NCBI GenBank assembly: GCA_030704615.1
Contig: CM060734.1
Span: 16,306,001 to 16,370,000 of the forward strand
DNA from: Takakia lepidozioides
Taxonomy: Eukaryota > Streptophyta > Takakiopsida > Takakiales > Takakiaceae
Direction: 5' to 3'
DNA length: 64,000 nt
Both the position numbers and the translations under genes were made by a program. Positions 33,086 through 42,853 of the stretch are shown here, one piece after another; position 1 is the first letter of the stretch; every line of letters starts with the position of its first letter. The notes below the pieces were generated by a model, which saw only the letters and a list, made by a program, of their open reading frames with translations, did not search any database and was not told the DNA's origin.

Positions 33086-33144
33086 CGTGGACAAAACAAA
33101 GGGGGCCACCATGCACCATGTCTGCAATGCCTGCACAAAAAGAG

Positions 33145-33619
33145 TGTCGTGCGCATACATATCGCTACACAACTACATCATTGTCCAAAACCACACAACA
33201 CATGTGCACACCACACACTAGTATACCACTAGTCCACCACTAGTCCAGCCACTAGTCCAACCACTAGGCTACAACTAGTCAGTCACTAGGCTGCCACTAT
33301 GCTGCCCACTATGGCAGTCACTAGCCCACACAATACAAATCTGAAGCATAAACTCATGCATATATAACCTCATCACTCAAATACAAGTCAAGCCAAGTGC
33401 ACCCCACGCCATGGAGAATCCACACTACGGCGCCATAGCTAGGCGCGGTGAGGCTCAACTCGAGAAAGATGAGCCTTCCGCGCTTGCCGTGAAGATAACC
33501 ACTCCAGGCCTAAATCTGCCTTGACCCCTGGATTGACACTTGGGCCAATCCCAAATGTCAATATGTAAAAGCTAGCTTATTCCTAGCTAGTTTCACACTA
33601 GTGGTAAAATAACTTGACA
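33145..33619 (-). mobile_element. LTR-like unit (TGTCAAG...CACGACA), 475 bp
   Basis: On the minus strand it begins TGTCAAGTTATTTTACCAC and ends GCGCACGACA, with TG...CA ends. The first 285 bp (33,335-33,619) match 45,685-45,970, the start of the methyltransferase Gypsy, in opposite orientation. The last 190 bp are repeated at 33,622-33,810. Confidence 0.6.
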
Positions 33620-33621
33620 GC

Positions 33622-33810
33622 TGTCGTGCGCATACATATCGCTACACAACTACATCGCTGTCCAAAACCACACAACACATGTGCACACCACACACTAGTA
33701 TACCACTAGTCCACCACTAGTTAGCCACTAGTCCAACCACTAGGCTACAACTAGTCAGTCATTAGGCTGTCACTATGCTGCCCACTATGGCAGTCACTAG
33801 TCCACACAAT
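33622..33810 (-). repeat. Second copy of the LTR tail segment, two bases from a full unit
   Basis: About 95% identical to 33,145-33,334, rich in CCACTAGT repeats. It is separated by only GC from the LTR start at 33,619, giving a tail-to-head LTR junction. Confidence 0.75.
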
Positions 33811-34437
33811 CGCCCCCTAGCTGGTGCTTAGGTCCCTCTAAGTCCAGGTAGCCACAAGATGTGATAGTGACCATAGTCTCACTAAGTCCTCCACCACTAT
33901 CCCTACTACACTCAAACTCGATAGATCAAGAGGCCGGGTGCAAGAGTTGCCCCATCGTTAGTCGCCGTCTTGCAACCTGTGAACTTGAGTTTGGGATCTC
34001 ATGTATTGACTCCTATGAGCTTGGCCTCCCATGTCTTGTTAGCTGCCTCCAGTCATGTCCACTACCACTATCCCAAGCAGTGTGGACACAACCAATCTCC
34101 GTCAGGAACCTTCTCAAGAGGCAGGGATGCCTCGGCGTGAGCCTGGTCACGTGAGCGCGTGAGCGCGCTCACGCAACTGCGCTCACGCCACGTCACCTTG
34201 CGCAAATGCCACGTCACGGGGCTCACTCCACGTCATCACACGTGAAGGCCGCGTCACCACGCGCCCAGAAAGAAGTGGAGTGTATTCCCGCGGATTGGCA
34301 CCCTTTACCGCGGAAACAAGCTGGACGACATAATAAAAGGCATTGAATAAAGGATGGATGAATGTACAGTTGGATGATAAACAGATGGATGAGTGTGAAA
34401 AATGAATATAGATATCCTCCACCACGTATAGTGGCAT
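33811..34437. other. Insert between the two integrase fragments
   Basis: Non-coding sequence with a second GCCACGTCA-like array (34,145-34,262) and a GGATGGATGAATG stretch near 34,335. It separates integrase residues ending HRDTLRY from their continuation at 33,085. Confidence 0.5.
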
Positions 34438-35344
34438 ACCTCAACGTATCACGGTGCTGTGCAATGGCAAGGTTCTCAAAAGCCATGGGCATGACTTTCT
34501 TGAACAACTCTGCACGATGATCACATGCACGTACCCACACGTCCGGATCGTCAAGGTTAAGGACTTGAGCAGTGTCCCTACGAATGGCTGCAGGAAAATC
34601 CGGCTCTCGGCCAAAGAGAAGGAAATATGGTGAGAAGGAGGCAAGTGATGCTTGTTTGCTGAACCTGTAGCCCATGGCTAACCAAGGAACCTGAAGATCC
34701 CAATCTCCTAGGTGTCCCTTCCATACTTGCGCAAACCCCTCTTCACCGTCTGAACAACTCTCTCTGCTAAGCCATCGGCCTCAGGATGATCCCGAGAAGT
34801 GGTGTGGTGGTCTATCAAGGCTTTATCACACAAAGCCTGAAACTCCCCCAAGAACTCTCTCCCTTGGTCCGTGAGTACCTCAGCTGGAGCACCAAATCGG
34901 CTAAGCATACGATCCGAGAATGCATACGCAGCCCCCTCACTAGCCTTGTCACGCAATGGAACCAACTCAATCCACTTGGAGAAGTGCTCCACCATCACCA
35001 ACACATATCTGTGGTGGTGCATAGTCAGTGGCAACGGTCCTGCGAAGTCAAGACTCCACCTGTAGCCCAATCCCATGATTGGTAAAGGATGCAACTGTGG
35101 TGTAGGGGCGTTGAATGAAGCACGCACCCTGTCATACACCATGCACCTAGCCACGAACTATTGCACCTCTATATGCATACCACGCCACCAATACTGCCCC
35201 TGCAGTAAACTGTGAGTGCGTCGCACTCCAAAATGCCCCAACTCCTCATGGGCATGCCGCACTAACCATGCACGCTGTGTGGGGTGAGGCACAATCCTCA
35301 CCCGACCATCCTCCCATACTCGAAGTAGGTGTATCCCCTCCCAC
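34438..35344 (-). CDS. Gypsy integrase, part of the methyltransferase-type element
   Basis: HHCC region near 35,140-35,300 (HAHEELGHFGVRRTHSLLQG, CMVY where the second Cys is Tyr; a related fragment at 55.7 kb has CMVC), an in-frame stop before FVARC, then the DDE core: WSLDFAGPLP, VLTDQGREFLG and DHPEADGLAERVVQTVKRG. Downstream MGYRFSKQASLASFSPYFLLFG is in a shifted frame. The piece ends abruptly after HRDTLRY at 34,438, where inserted DNA begins. Integrates cDNA into the host genome in this family; this copy is inactive. Confidence 0.85.
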
Positions 35345-36415
35345 TTGAACCTCTTGGCTCATTGCAGGATCCGATCCCTCTCCCTGGCAGTCACAGTGGC
35401 TGCCGTGTCTCCCGTGCGGAGGTAGTTCAACACAGCCGAATCCTCATATATATCTCTGGCACCACCTGGCTCATCACTAGCCTCAGGGACCTCAGACACT
35501 CCGTCTACAATCATCCCTGTTGTAGGTCCAACCTGACCTCCCGATGCCAAGATACACAAAAATGCAGATGCGTGCCATCCCGGCACCATCTCCTCATCTG
35601 TCTCACCATGCCACCGAGCTCCAGTGTCATCCTGCTGGCTCATGCATGGATTGCGACTCAATCCATCCGCATCCCGATTGACCAAACCAGGTCGATGCAC
35701 AACCTGAAAGTCATACTCCTGGAGTATGAGTGCCCATCGTGCAAGCTTCCCCGTAACCTTGTCTGACTCCATCAACCACTTGAGTGGCTGGTGATCCGTG
35801 ACAAGGGTGAAAAGATTGCCGTATAGATAGCACCTGAAGTGTGTCATGGCCCACACTGCAGTTAAGCACTCTCCCTCATATGAGCTGTACTTAGCCTCTG
35901 CAGCGTTGTTTGAGCGGCTAGCATAAGCCACTACAAACTCTCTTTCCTCATCATCCACCTGTGTGAGCACCGCTCCAAGCCCCAGCATGCTCCAATCTGT
36001 ATGCAGCTGAAAGGGACGCCCCCTGATAGGTCGTCTTAGGATAGGCGCCGATGTCAACCTTGCCTTGAGCTCTTGAAAAGCTCGTTCCTGCTCATCTTCC
36101 CACTGCCACTCCTGGTCCACCTTGGTCAGCTTGGTTAGAGCCTTTACAATGGTACTAAATCCCTTGACAAACCGTCTATAATAGTTTGTCAACCCCATGA
36201 AAGCTCAAACTCGGCTCACATCCGTGGGGCGTGGAATTTGTGCAATGGCCTCTACCTTAGTCTGTTGTACCCCCAATCCTCCAGGATATATCGTGTGACC
36301 CAGATACTCAATTTGGTTTATAAAACCTTTGTCACTTCCCCCCCTGCAACTTCAATCGTGCCCTCTCAAAGCGCTCCAATACCACCTGAAGGTGTCTCTC
36401 ATGCTCCTCCATCTT
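35345..36415 (-). CDS. Gypsy RT thumb and RNase H, truncated at its 5' side
   Basis: Starts abruptly at 36,415 within RT, just after where the YxDD motif would be (MEEHERHLQVVLERFERARL, normally some 20 residues past it). Then IEYLGHTIYPGGL, one in-frame TGA (near 36,210), MGLTNYYRRFVKGFSTIV, and RNase H: PFQLHTDWSMLGLGAVLT, YEGECLTAVWAMTHFRCYLY, LVTDHQPLKWLM and VNRDADGLSRNPC. The RT palm with catalytic Asp residues is absent. The cut coincides with the left end of the proposed inversion and matches the cut after the methyltransferase at 52,630. Confidence 0.88.
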
Positions 36416-36421
36416 AACACT

Positions 36422-36578
36422 GGGGCTCCACCTAGTGAGCGCCTCCACCTCCTAGAGTGCCTTGGGCACTCAAGGGTGCTTCAGCCCCCCCATACCTATC
36501 GCTGCACTTGTCCCCCAGCACAGGGCAGCCCCTCTTGTTGTCCCCGACCCCCCTGCCCTCAGGCAAAGGGCCGCGACA
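36422..36578 (-). mobile_element. Chromovirus 3' LTR, first 157 bp only
   Basis: Matches 42,693-42,848 in the same orientation, with mostly small indels in homopolymers. On the minus strand it begins TGTCGCGGCCC directly after a purine tract. The other ~570 bp of the LTR is missing here; the last 33 bp are at 52,631-52,663. Confidence 0.85.
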
Positions 36579-36590
36579 CACCCCCCTACC
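36579..36590 (-). promoter_or_regulatory. Polypurine tract of the chromovirus
   Basis: Minus-strand GGTAGGGGGGTG lies immediately before the LTR start, the expected position of the plus-strand primer for LTR retrotransposon replication. Confidence 0.65.
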
Positions 36591-37475
36591 ACAGGGATCG
36601 ATGTCCTCATCGGCTTGTCCTTTGTGGAAACGAACATCCAAGTTGTGGCGTCCCCACATCAAGGAGTTTGTTTCCGTACCATGGCGTCCCATGACAAAGA
36701 ACCAAACCCTAACACTTGACTCTACTCTCCACTAGCTAGTTCGGCCGACTTCCTCCAATTCCCGGCCAAGGGTAGAGCTCTCAAGCTCCTCCCAGTGCAC
36801 TCTTCTTGCCTACTTAGGAACGATCCTCCCGAGGATCGAATCGCCTTACTGCACAACATTGCTTGCTACCGTTCATGATGCCCGCTTTTGGCATCACCGT
36901 TGAGCAAGGGTTCACCACCTCGACCCTCTTTGACTAGGAAGATATCCTTGAACCAACCGCCGCCCCAATCACTACAATTGGGTCTGCCTTGGAATGTTGG
37001 CCTGAGGTACGGGAACACGCCAAAGCCGCACTATGACTTCGTCCGGCTACACACGATTTAGTACGTGAACGGAACACGTAGCTTCCGCGTTAGCCCTCAC
37101 TACACACAAAGCAAACCCCCTCGGTAGCGCAGTTATAGTATGCGCACGCGCCAGGTGCGCACAGCCGTGAACTCCTAAAGAAGGCGCAAGTTTCCTTGCC
37201 CCTTGGATGGGAGTCACCCCGATTTTCGGCACTACTCAAACACACGATTAACCCAATTTACCTCTCCCACTTTTGTAAGCTAGCATGAATTCTACACACT
37301 AGCCAACCACACCATGACATCACCATTCCAAACAAATAGGACGCACAACATTTGGAACCCATTTCCTTTATAACAAATTTTTGTACAATACAATTTTTTG
37401 CAATCGGATCCTAAGCTAGCTAAGCCGGGCTAAGCATGCATTTCCTCCCCCACGCTCCCAAGGTTGATGTCCCCA
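36591..37475 (-). other. 3' non-coding region of the chromovirus
   Basis: About 0.9 kb between the chromodomain stop (37,476) and the polypurine tract, without coding signal. Unusually long for such an element; a nested insertion cannot be excluded. Confidence 0.5.
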
Positions 37476-37950
37476 TCAACGCTTCTTTCCGCTTTTGAGG
37501 TCGCCCCTTCGAAACTGCTCAACCGCCTCGGATGCGTTTTCCATTTCTGAGGCACGCACCCAAGATGCCTCCACATGATGATAGCCCTTCCATTTGACGA
37601 GATACTCCGTTTCTCGTTCTTGAACCTCCTCGACTTAAGTACTCTCTACTCCACTTGCCTCCACCTTCGACTCATTTCATTTTCATGATCCAACCAGCAC
37701 AGGTGGCGGACGCAACACTTGATGCCGATTCAGACCGCTTCATCTTTGAAGTAAGGCTTCAAAAGGGAGACGTGGAATACTGGATGCACCTTGTTGTTTG
37801 CCGCAGCTCCAATTCATACACATTCTCATTCATAACCTTCCGGATGCGAAAGGGTCCCGCATACGGAGGTACAAACTTTGGACTCACTTCCGGAGGTAGT
37901 CGGAAATTCTTGATGTTTAACCAGACCTCCATGCCTGCCTCAAACTTCAC
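37476..37950 (-). CDS. Chromovirus integrase C-terminus and chromodomain
   Basis: KFEAGMEVWLNIKNFRLP and KFVPPYAGPFRIRKVMNENV (integrase C-terminal domain), then a frameshift. A chromodomain follows near 37,480-37,640: ETEYLVKWKGYHHVEASWVR, ENASEAVEQFRRG, stop TGA at 37,476. Chromodomains in chromoviral integrases are thought to steer insertion into heterochromatin by binding methylated histone H3. Confidence 0.85.
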
Positions 37951-38070
37951 TTCCCTCCACTTCCGATTTGCCTGCCTTTCATACCGTTTGCTGGCTTTGG
38001 CAATGTTTGTACTTTTGCGAGCTTCAACAAACGCTCGCGTTCTTCCAGTACCCGCGCTACTGCCGGTTCC

Positions 38071-38700
38071 TCAACGTCCTGGGCGGCCCAACTTGTCGGC
38101 ACCAGAGGTGCTTTTCCTAGACCAATACGAAAGGGGAAACTCCCGTTGCGAGTGTTCCGTGTTATTATAACAGAATCTGCCGCATCTAAGTGTTTCCACC
38201 CAGTCTGTTTGGTCTGCCGACACGTAATTCCGCAAGATCTGCTTCACTACGGAATTCACTCTTTCCGTTTGGCCGTCGGCCGTCGGCCGGAAGGCGGTGC
38301 TCATCTTCAGCCTCGTTCCCATCTTCTTCCAAAGTGCCCTCCAAAATTTACTCGTAAACTTTGGATTGCGGTCCGAGACAATATCCTTCGGGACTCCATG
38401 ATGCTTTAAGACGTGGGCGAAGTAAAGTCGCCCGTTTTCCTGCGCCAATTCCCTCTCCTTGGTGGGGATGAAATGGCCCATTTTACTGAACCTATCCACC
38501 ACCACCATGATTGCATCGAATCCCTTTTGACAGCGGCATAGCAGTCATGAAATCCATCGAGACGCTTTCCCAAGTCCCCTCTGGAATCGGCAAGGGTTGT
38601 AACAGCCCCACTTGCTTTTTGTACTCGCTCCGGTTTTGTTGGCATGTGGTGCATGTCTTGACATACTCCTCTGCCTCCTCCTCAGTTTAGGCCAAAATAC
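38071..38700 (-). CDS. Chromovirus integrase core
   Basis: DDE core: VVVDRFSKMGHFIPT (first Asp), KDIVSDRNPKFTSKFW (second Asp; usually SDRDPKF) and RPTADGQTERVN (Glu). An upstream frame (38,406-38,654) holds the linker from the HHCC region. Frameshifts near 38,150 and 38,520 divide it. Flanked by RNase H and the chromodomain in normal chromovirus order. Confidence 0.88.
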
Positions 38701-38870
38701 TCTTTCTTCAAGAGTGCCGCAGTGCGCTTGGCTCCGCCGTGGCCCGCAAGCGGGCTATCATGGCATTCTCTCAAGAGGCTATCTTTGATCCCTCCCTTCG
38801 ACATGTAGAGACGCTTTTGCTTATTCCGGAGCAGTCCATTTTGCAAGTGGAACTACATTTAACCCCCTCC

Positions 38871-39575
38871 TCAGTCCTGCATCACGGACTTCGCCAGCTC
38901 ATCCTTCCGGCAAGCCTTCTGGATCTTCCTTTGGAGCGTCGTCTCGCCCTTGTACACCAACAAGAGCTGTTGCTTTAATCTTAAAGCATCGGCCACCACG
39001 TTGTCCCGTCTTGGTTTGTACTGGATATCCACGTCAAACCCGCCAAAGTATCTTGCCACCTAGTTGTTTTGGGGACAACTTGGGCTGCGTGGCAAAATAC
39101 TTCACCGTGACATTGTCCGTGAACACCTTCATTGGGTTGGAACCAACATAGTGGCGCCAAAGCTCAAGAAAGTGCACCACCGCCTTCATCTCTTTCTCGT
39201 GTGTCGGCCACCGTCGCTCCCTTCATTCAGTTTCTTACTTTCGTAAGCCACTGGACGTCCATCTTGCATCAGTACACCCCCAATCGCGAAGTCCGACGCA
39301 TCTGTATGAATCTCGAACGGATGATCGAACTCCGGGATTTTCAAGACTGGAGCTTCCGCCATCTGCTGCTTCAATTCAGCAAAAGCTTGGCCACAAAAGG
39401 TGTTCCATGCCCAGACTTTGGATTTACACAGAAGGTCTGACAGCGGCCCCGCGATCTTGGCGAAATTTCTCACATACTTCTGGTAATAGGAGGCGAGTCC
39501 TAGGAAGGATCGCACTCCCGAGACCGAAGTCGGAGGCTCCCAGTCCAAGATTTCCCTCACCTTCCTGTCATCCAT
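38871..39575 (-). CDS. Chromovirus RT thumb and RNase H
   Basis: VREILDWEPPTSVSGVRSF, LGLASYYQKYVRNFAKIAGP, HPFEIHTDASDFAIGGVLMQ and RPVAYESKKLNE, then after a frameshift MARYFGGFDVDIQYKPRRDN and VVADALRL (normally ADALSR). Continues the RT at 39,595 after a short break. Confidence 0.88.
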
Positions 39576-39594
39576 TCTGACCCATCCTGTGTAA

Positions 39595-40605
39595 TCACAT
39601 GCCCCAAGAACTCCACTTTTGTGACCCCCGAATTCGCACTTTGAAGCTTTGGCATACAGCTTTCCCTTCCCGCCAATTTCTGGAACACCCTTTTGAGGTG
39701 CTCCAGGTGCTCCTCCTTTGTTTTCGAATACACACCAAGATGTCGTCGATGTACACGATCACAAAGTCATCCAACCACTCCTTGAAAAGACTGTTCATCA
39801 GCGTGCTAAAGGTTGTGGGAGCGTTGGTGAGTCCAAAAGGCATCACCAAGAACTCATATGAACCATACCTTGTCCTGCACACGGTCTTCTCCTCATCTCC
39901 TTCCGCCACTCGAATTTGATGATAGCCGGAGCGCAGATCGATCCGGCTGAAATACTTCGCTCCTGCCAACCGATCGAAAAGGTCGTCGATCCTTGGCAAA
40001 GGGTACCGGTTTTTGATAGTCACCTTATTCAAAGCCCTGTAATCGACACACATCCGCAGCGTCCCATCCTTCTTGTCTGCGAATAGCACCGGGGCGCCGT
40101 AAGGTGACTTACTCGGCCGGATGTACCCCTTTGACATTAGATCTTTGAGCTGAGTCTTCAGCTCGACCAACTCTCTGTGGCTCAACCGGTAGGGCGCCTT
40201 GGCAGGCGGTTCCGATCCTGGTATCACCTCAATCTTGTGGTCAACTCCTCTTCGCGGTGGCAAGCCGCTTGGTAAATCCTCCGGCATCACATCCTGGTAT
40301 TTCTCCAAAATCCCCTTGATCCAATCTGGGCTCAGCTCCCCATTGCCTTCTCCCTTCACTTCTCTTATGTAGAGCAAAAATTGGGGCTCGTGTGCCTCCT
40401 CCATGGCCCACTCCTTTGCTGACAGAAGGTTTATTCGCCCTCCCACGGGTTGGGCGTTTCCGACACTCGTAAGACCTCGCCACCATTCCCACATGGCAGC
40501 GTGACTACTCTCTTTCGGCCATCTATGACCGCTCCGGATTTGCTCAAAAAGGTCATCCCCAAATGAGATCCACTCCATCGATCTCGCAGATGGTGAAGTT
40601 CTCAC
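39595..40605 (-). CDS. Chromovirus reverse transcriptase
   Basis: [70 protein letters not shown] (motif A Asp), [20 protein letters not shown] (motif B) and [11 protein letters not shown] (intact YxDD). The frame then shifts at about 39,735 within the segment after DDILV. The most intact RT palm among the LTR elements here. Confidence 0.92.
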   Translation of the reverse strand: MRTSPSARSMEWISFGDDLFEQIRSGHRWPKESSHAAMWEWWRGLTSVGNAQPVGGRINLLSAKEWAMEEAHEPQFLLYIREVKGEGNGELSPDWIKGILEKYQDVMPEDLPSGLPPRRGVDHKIEVIPGSEPPAKAPYRLSHRELVELKTQLKDLMSKGYIRPSKSPYGAPVLFADKKDGTLRMCVDYRALNKVTIKNRYPLPRIDDLFDRLAGAKYFSRIDLRSGYHQIRVAEGDEEKTVCRTRYGSYEFLVMPFGLTNAPTTFSTLMNSLFKEWLDDFVIVYIDDILVCIRKQRRSTWSTSKGCSRNWREGKAVCQSFKVRIRGSQKWSSWGM

Positions 40606-41145
40606 GTCCCTCCCAACTCCCCAGTTGGAGAGAAAACATCAAACGCCAAACTTGTCGCCAATTGCGGTTCTCCTTTGGCAGAACGCACCTCAATAGAGGC
40701 CCCCACGTCACTTGTCGGGAGTCCCAGCTTTTGTGCCGTTGCCGGTGTCATGAAGGAGTACGACGCTCCTATGTCCACCAACAACGACACGTTAGTTCCG
40801 GATATTATCCCATCCACGAACAATAACTGATTCCCTTTACGTAAGGCGCCAGTTTCCTGATACAACTCACAAGAAAATTTGCCTACCTTGCAAGTCCTGG
40901 CGACCACCCCGCTTCCACCAAGCGACTGATGGTATCTTCAACAGCTCTGTGGTCGCCCGAGTCATGTTCAATTGACGGGGCTTCGTGCACTTCTTGGCCA
41001 TGAGCCCGGGCTCCCCGCAATTGAAACACACTCCATCAAAGGTCGCCTTTTGTCCGCCATAGGCCGCTCCACCCGCTTTTCCTTTCGAAGCACCGGGTGC
41101 CGCCCTTGACTTGTGAAGGCCCTCCCTTCGATTTCCACGTGCCAT
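40602..41145 (-). CDS. Chromovirus zinc knuckle and aspartic protease
   Basis: Gag zinc knuckle [14 protein letters not shown] at about 41,020: C-x2-C-x4-x-x4-C, where the His ligand is Leu. After a frameshift, retropepsin: [20 protein letters not shown], with D-I-G-A-S where D-[ST]-G-A is usual. Both are single-residue departures at functional positions. Confidence 0.85.
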
Positions 41146-41239
41146 TTTCGCCGCGTGGCCTATCCCACTTCTTTTCCGGTCGGAAGGAGTTACCTTCCCG
41201 CCGGGTCTTCTTGTGGTTCAGCTCGTACGGCCTTGTCTT

Positions 41240-42109
41240 TCATCCACCCGTAGGGACATCCGAGAAACATTCAGCCCTCTCAATTGCCTCGTTCCAAGTC
41301 TTAGGTGGCTTCTCCTCCAACTTCCGCCTGGCCCATGGGGCCAGTCCCGCCACAAAGTTGAAGACCATTTCTTCTGGTTCTGCCATGTCCGCGACTTCGA
41401 GCAACAACACATTGAAAGCCTGGACATATCCCCGAATGTCATCTGTTTGCTTCAAATTCCTCATCTTGTCTCGGGCGAGCCAGGATGCGTTGAGGGGCAC
41501 AAACTGCCTCTTCATCAATTCCTTGAACCCACTCCAGTTCAAGGTTTCCGGGCTTGGACCTCGGTCATGAAGGCGTTTCTTTCGGCCACCATTGTTGAGC
41601 ATAGCCCCTCAATAGGTGGGAGCCACTTCCACCTGATCCTCGTCACTCACTTGGCCGCCCGGAAATACTACTGCTCTAGCTCCAAGAGCCAGGTGTTGAG
41701 TGCCTTCCGATTTCGGACGCCCTCGAAGGTGCCGGGTTTCCTTAGGCTTCACCTTAAACTTTGCCTTAGTGGAAGTGGCATTAGCCGCCTTCAACACGTC
41801 TTTCAACGTCCCGCCAAATTGTGCCAACAACCCTTCCCAAAAGGCTACCGGCATGGGAGGCATATGTTGGTCGGTCGGAGCTCTCAGGGATTCCTCAGAC
41901 TCCGACTCCTCAGATTCCTCCTGCTCTTGAGTGGCCTCGTTTTCGGAAACATGCATCGCTTCCTCAAACAGCCGCCTCGGTGACACGTCGCCCCCATCGG
42001 GCTCACCAGGATCATCATCTTTTTTTGGGTCGTTCCGTTCGCTTTCGCTTTGGCTTGCCCGACCCCATGATGAGGCCAATCCCAAGGACGATCGCGTACT
42101 GAACTCTAA
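41240..42109 (-). CDS. Chromovirus gag
   Basis: Two frames. The first (from about 42,090) has acidic, low-complexity sequence ATQEQEESEESESEE, then FWEGLLAQFGGTLKDVLKAA. The second (41,602-41,240) is a retrotransposon Gag core: LNWSGFKELMKRQFVPLNAS, YVQAFNVLLLEVADM and FNFVAGLAPWARRKLEEKPP. Starts right after the primer binding site. Confidence 0.85.
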
Positions 42110-42121
42110 GCTCTGATACCA
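42110..42121 (-). promoter_or_regulatory. Primer binding site of the chromovirus
   Basis: Minus-strand TGGTATCAGAGC, the usual complement to the 3' end of plant initiator tRNA-Met, two bases inside the 5' LTR border. Confidence 0.9.
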
Positions 42122-42123
42122 AG

Positions 42124-42848
42124 TGTCGCGCACCTCACTTCGGCAAGCTCCCCCCTCAAGTCATAGTTACTCGCTTGATGCGCGCGCCTAACTCCCAACC
42201 TGGCCGCCGGGCCAACTTGGAGCTTCGGCTGCTCACCGGGGCATAACGGTCCCCCTTTGATCTCCCAAAGAACCTCCAACGATTTGGAACCAGCGGAATT
42301 CCCTTTGGTAGTTGGCAGTCCGGAACAGCTCCCCACTCTTTGGTCGCTTTCCGGCTCACTCGCTTACTCACTAGTTTTTGGTCACCAAGTGGCTTGCACC
42401 GTTCTCGAGGTTACTACTCTTATATATACGTCTGTAGCTGTCCGCGGGGGTTTCACAAACAACCATGCCATTTTATGGCGAACCACCACGAACACCCTCG
42501 ACTCCAGGTGATGAGTCGCGGTGAGTCTTGGCCCACCCACCACGGCCCCTATGGACCGTGATGAGTCCCAAGACTCCCCACGACTCCCACCACGAGGTCT
42601 CCACCTCAGGGTGGGTCCTATGCCACCCCCACTAAGTCCCGCTAAGCTACCACCACCCCTTGTGGAGCCACCCCCACCACAGCCCGGTGTGCGGGGCTCC
42701 ACCTAGTGAGCGCCTCCGCCTCCTTGAGTGCCTTGGGCACTCAGGGTGCTTCAGCCCCCCATACCTATCGCTGCCACTCTGCCCCCACCACAGGGGCAGC
42801 CCCTCTTGTGTCCCGACCCCCCTGCCCTCAAGGCAAAGGGCCGCGACA
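42124..42848 (-). mobile_element. Chromovirus 5' LTR, 725 bp
   Basis: Minus-strand TGTCGCGGCCC to GTGCGCGACA, with TGTCGCG/CGCGACA inverted ends, followed inward by the primer binding site. Outside lies GCCAC (42,849-42,853), whose partner GTGGC flanks the detached LTR end at 52,664-52,668. Confidence 0.9.
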
Positions 42849-42853
42849 GCCAC
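42849..42853. repeat. Target-site duplication of the chromovirus, left copy
   Basis: GCCAC abuts the outer LTR end. The other copy (GTGGC, 52,664-52,668) abuts the detached 3' LTR end. Joining the MULE halves with one copy removed restores an open reading frame through CVSVCHARMY. Confidence 0.8.

Noticed and set aside
36422-36578. Independent solo LTR inside the methyltransferase Gypsy
   Set aside because: It is preceded by a purine tract and lies downstream of the chromovirus chromodomain, so it is better explained as the truncated 3' LTR of that element.
37120-37200. tRNA-like segment with GGTAGCGCAG
   Set aside because: No B box or cloverleaf pairing; it lies in chromovirus 3' non-coding sequence.
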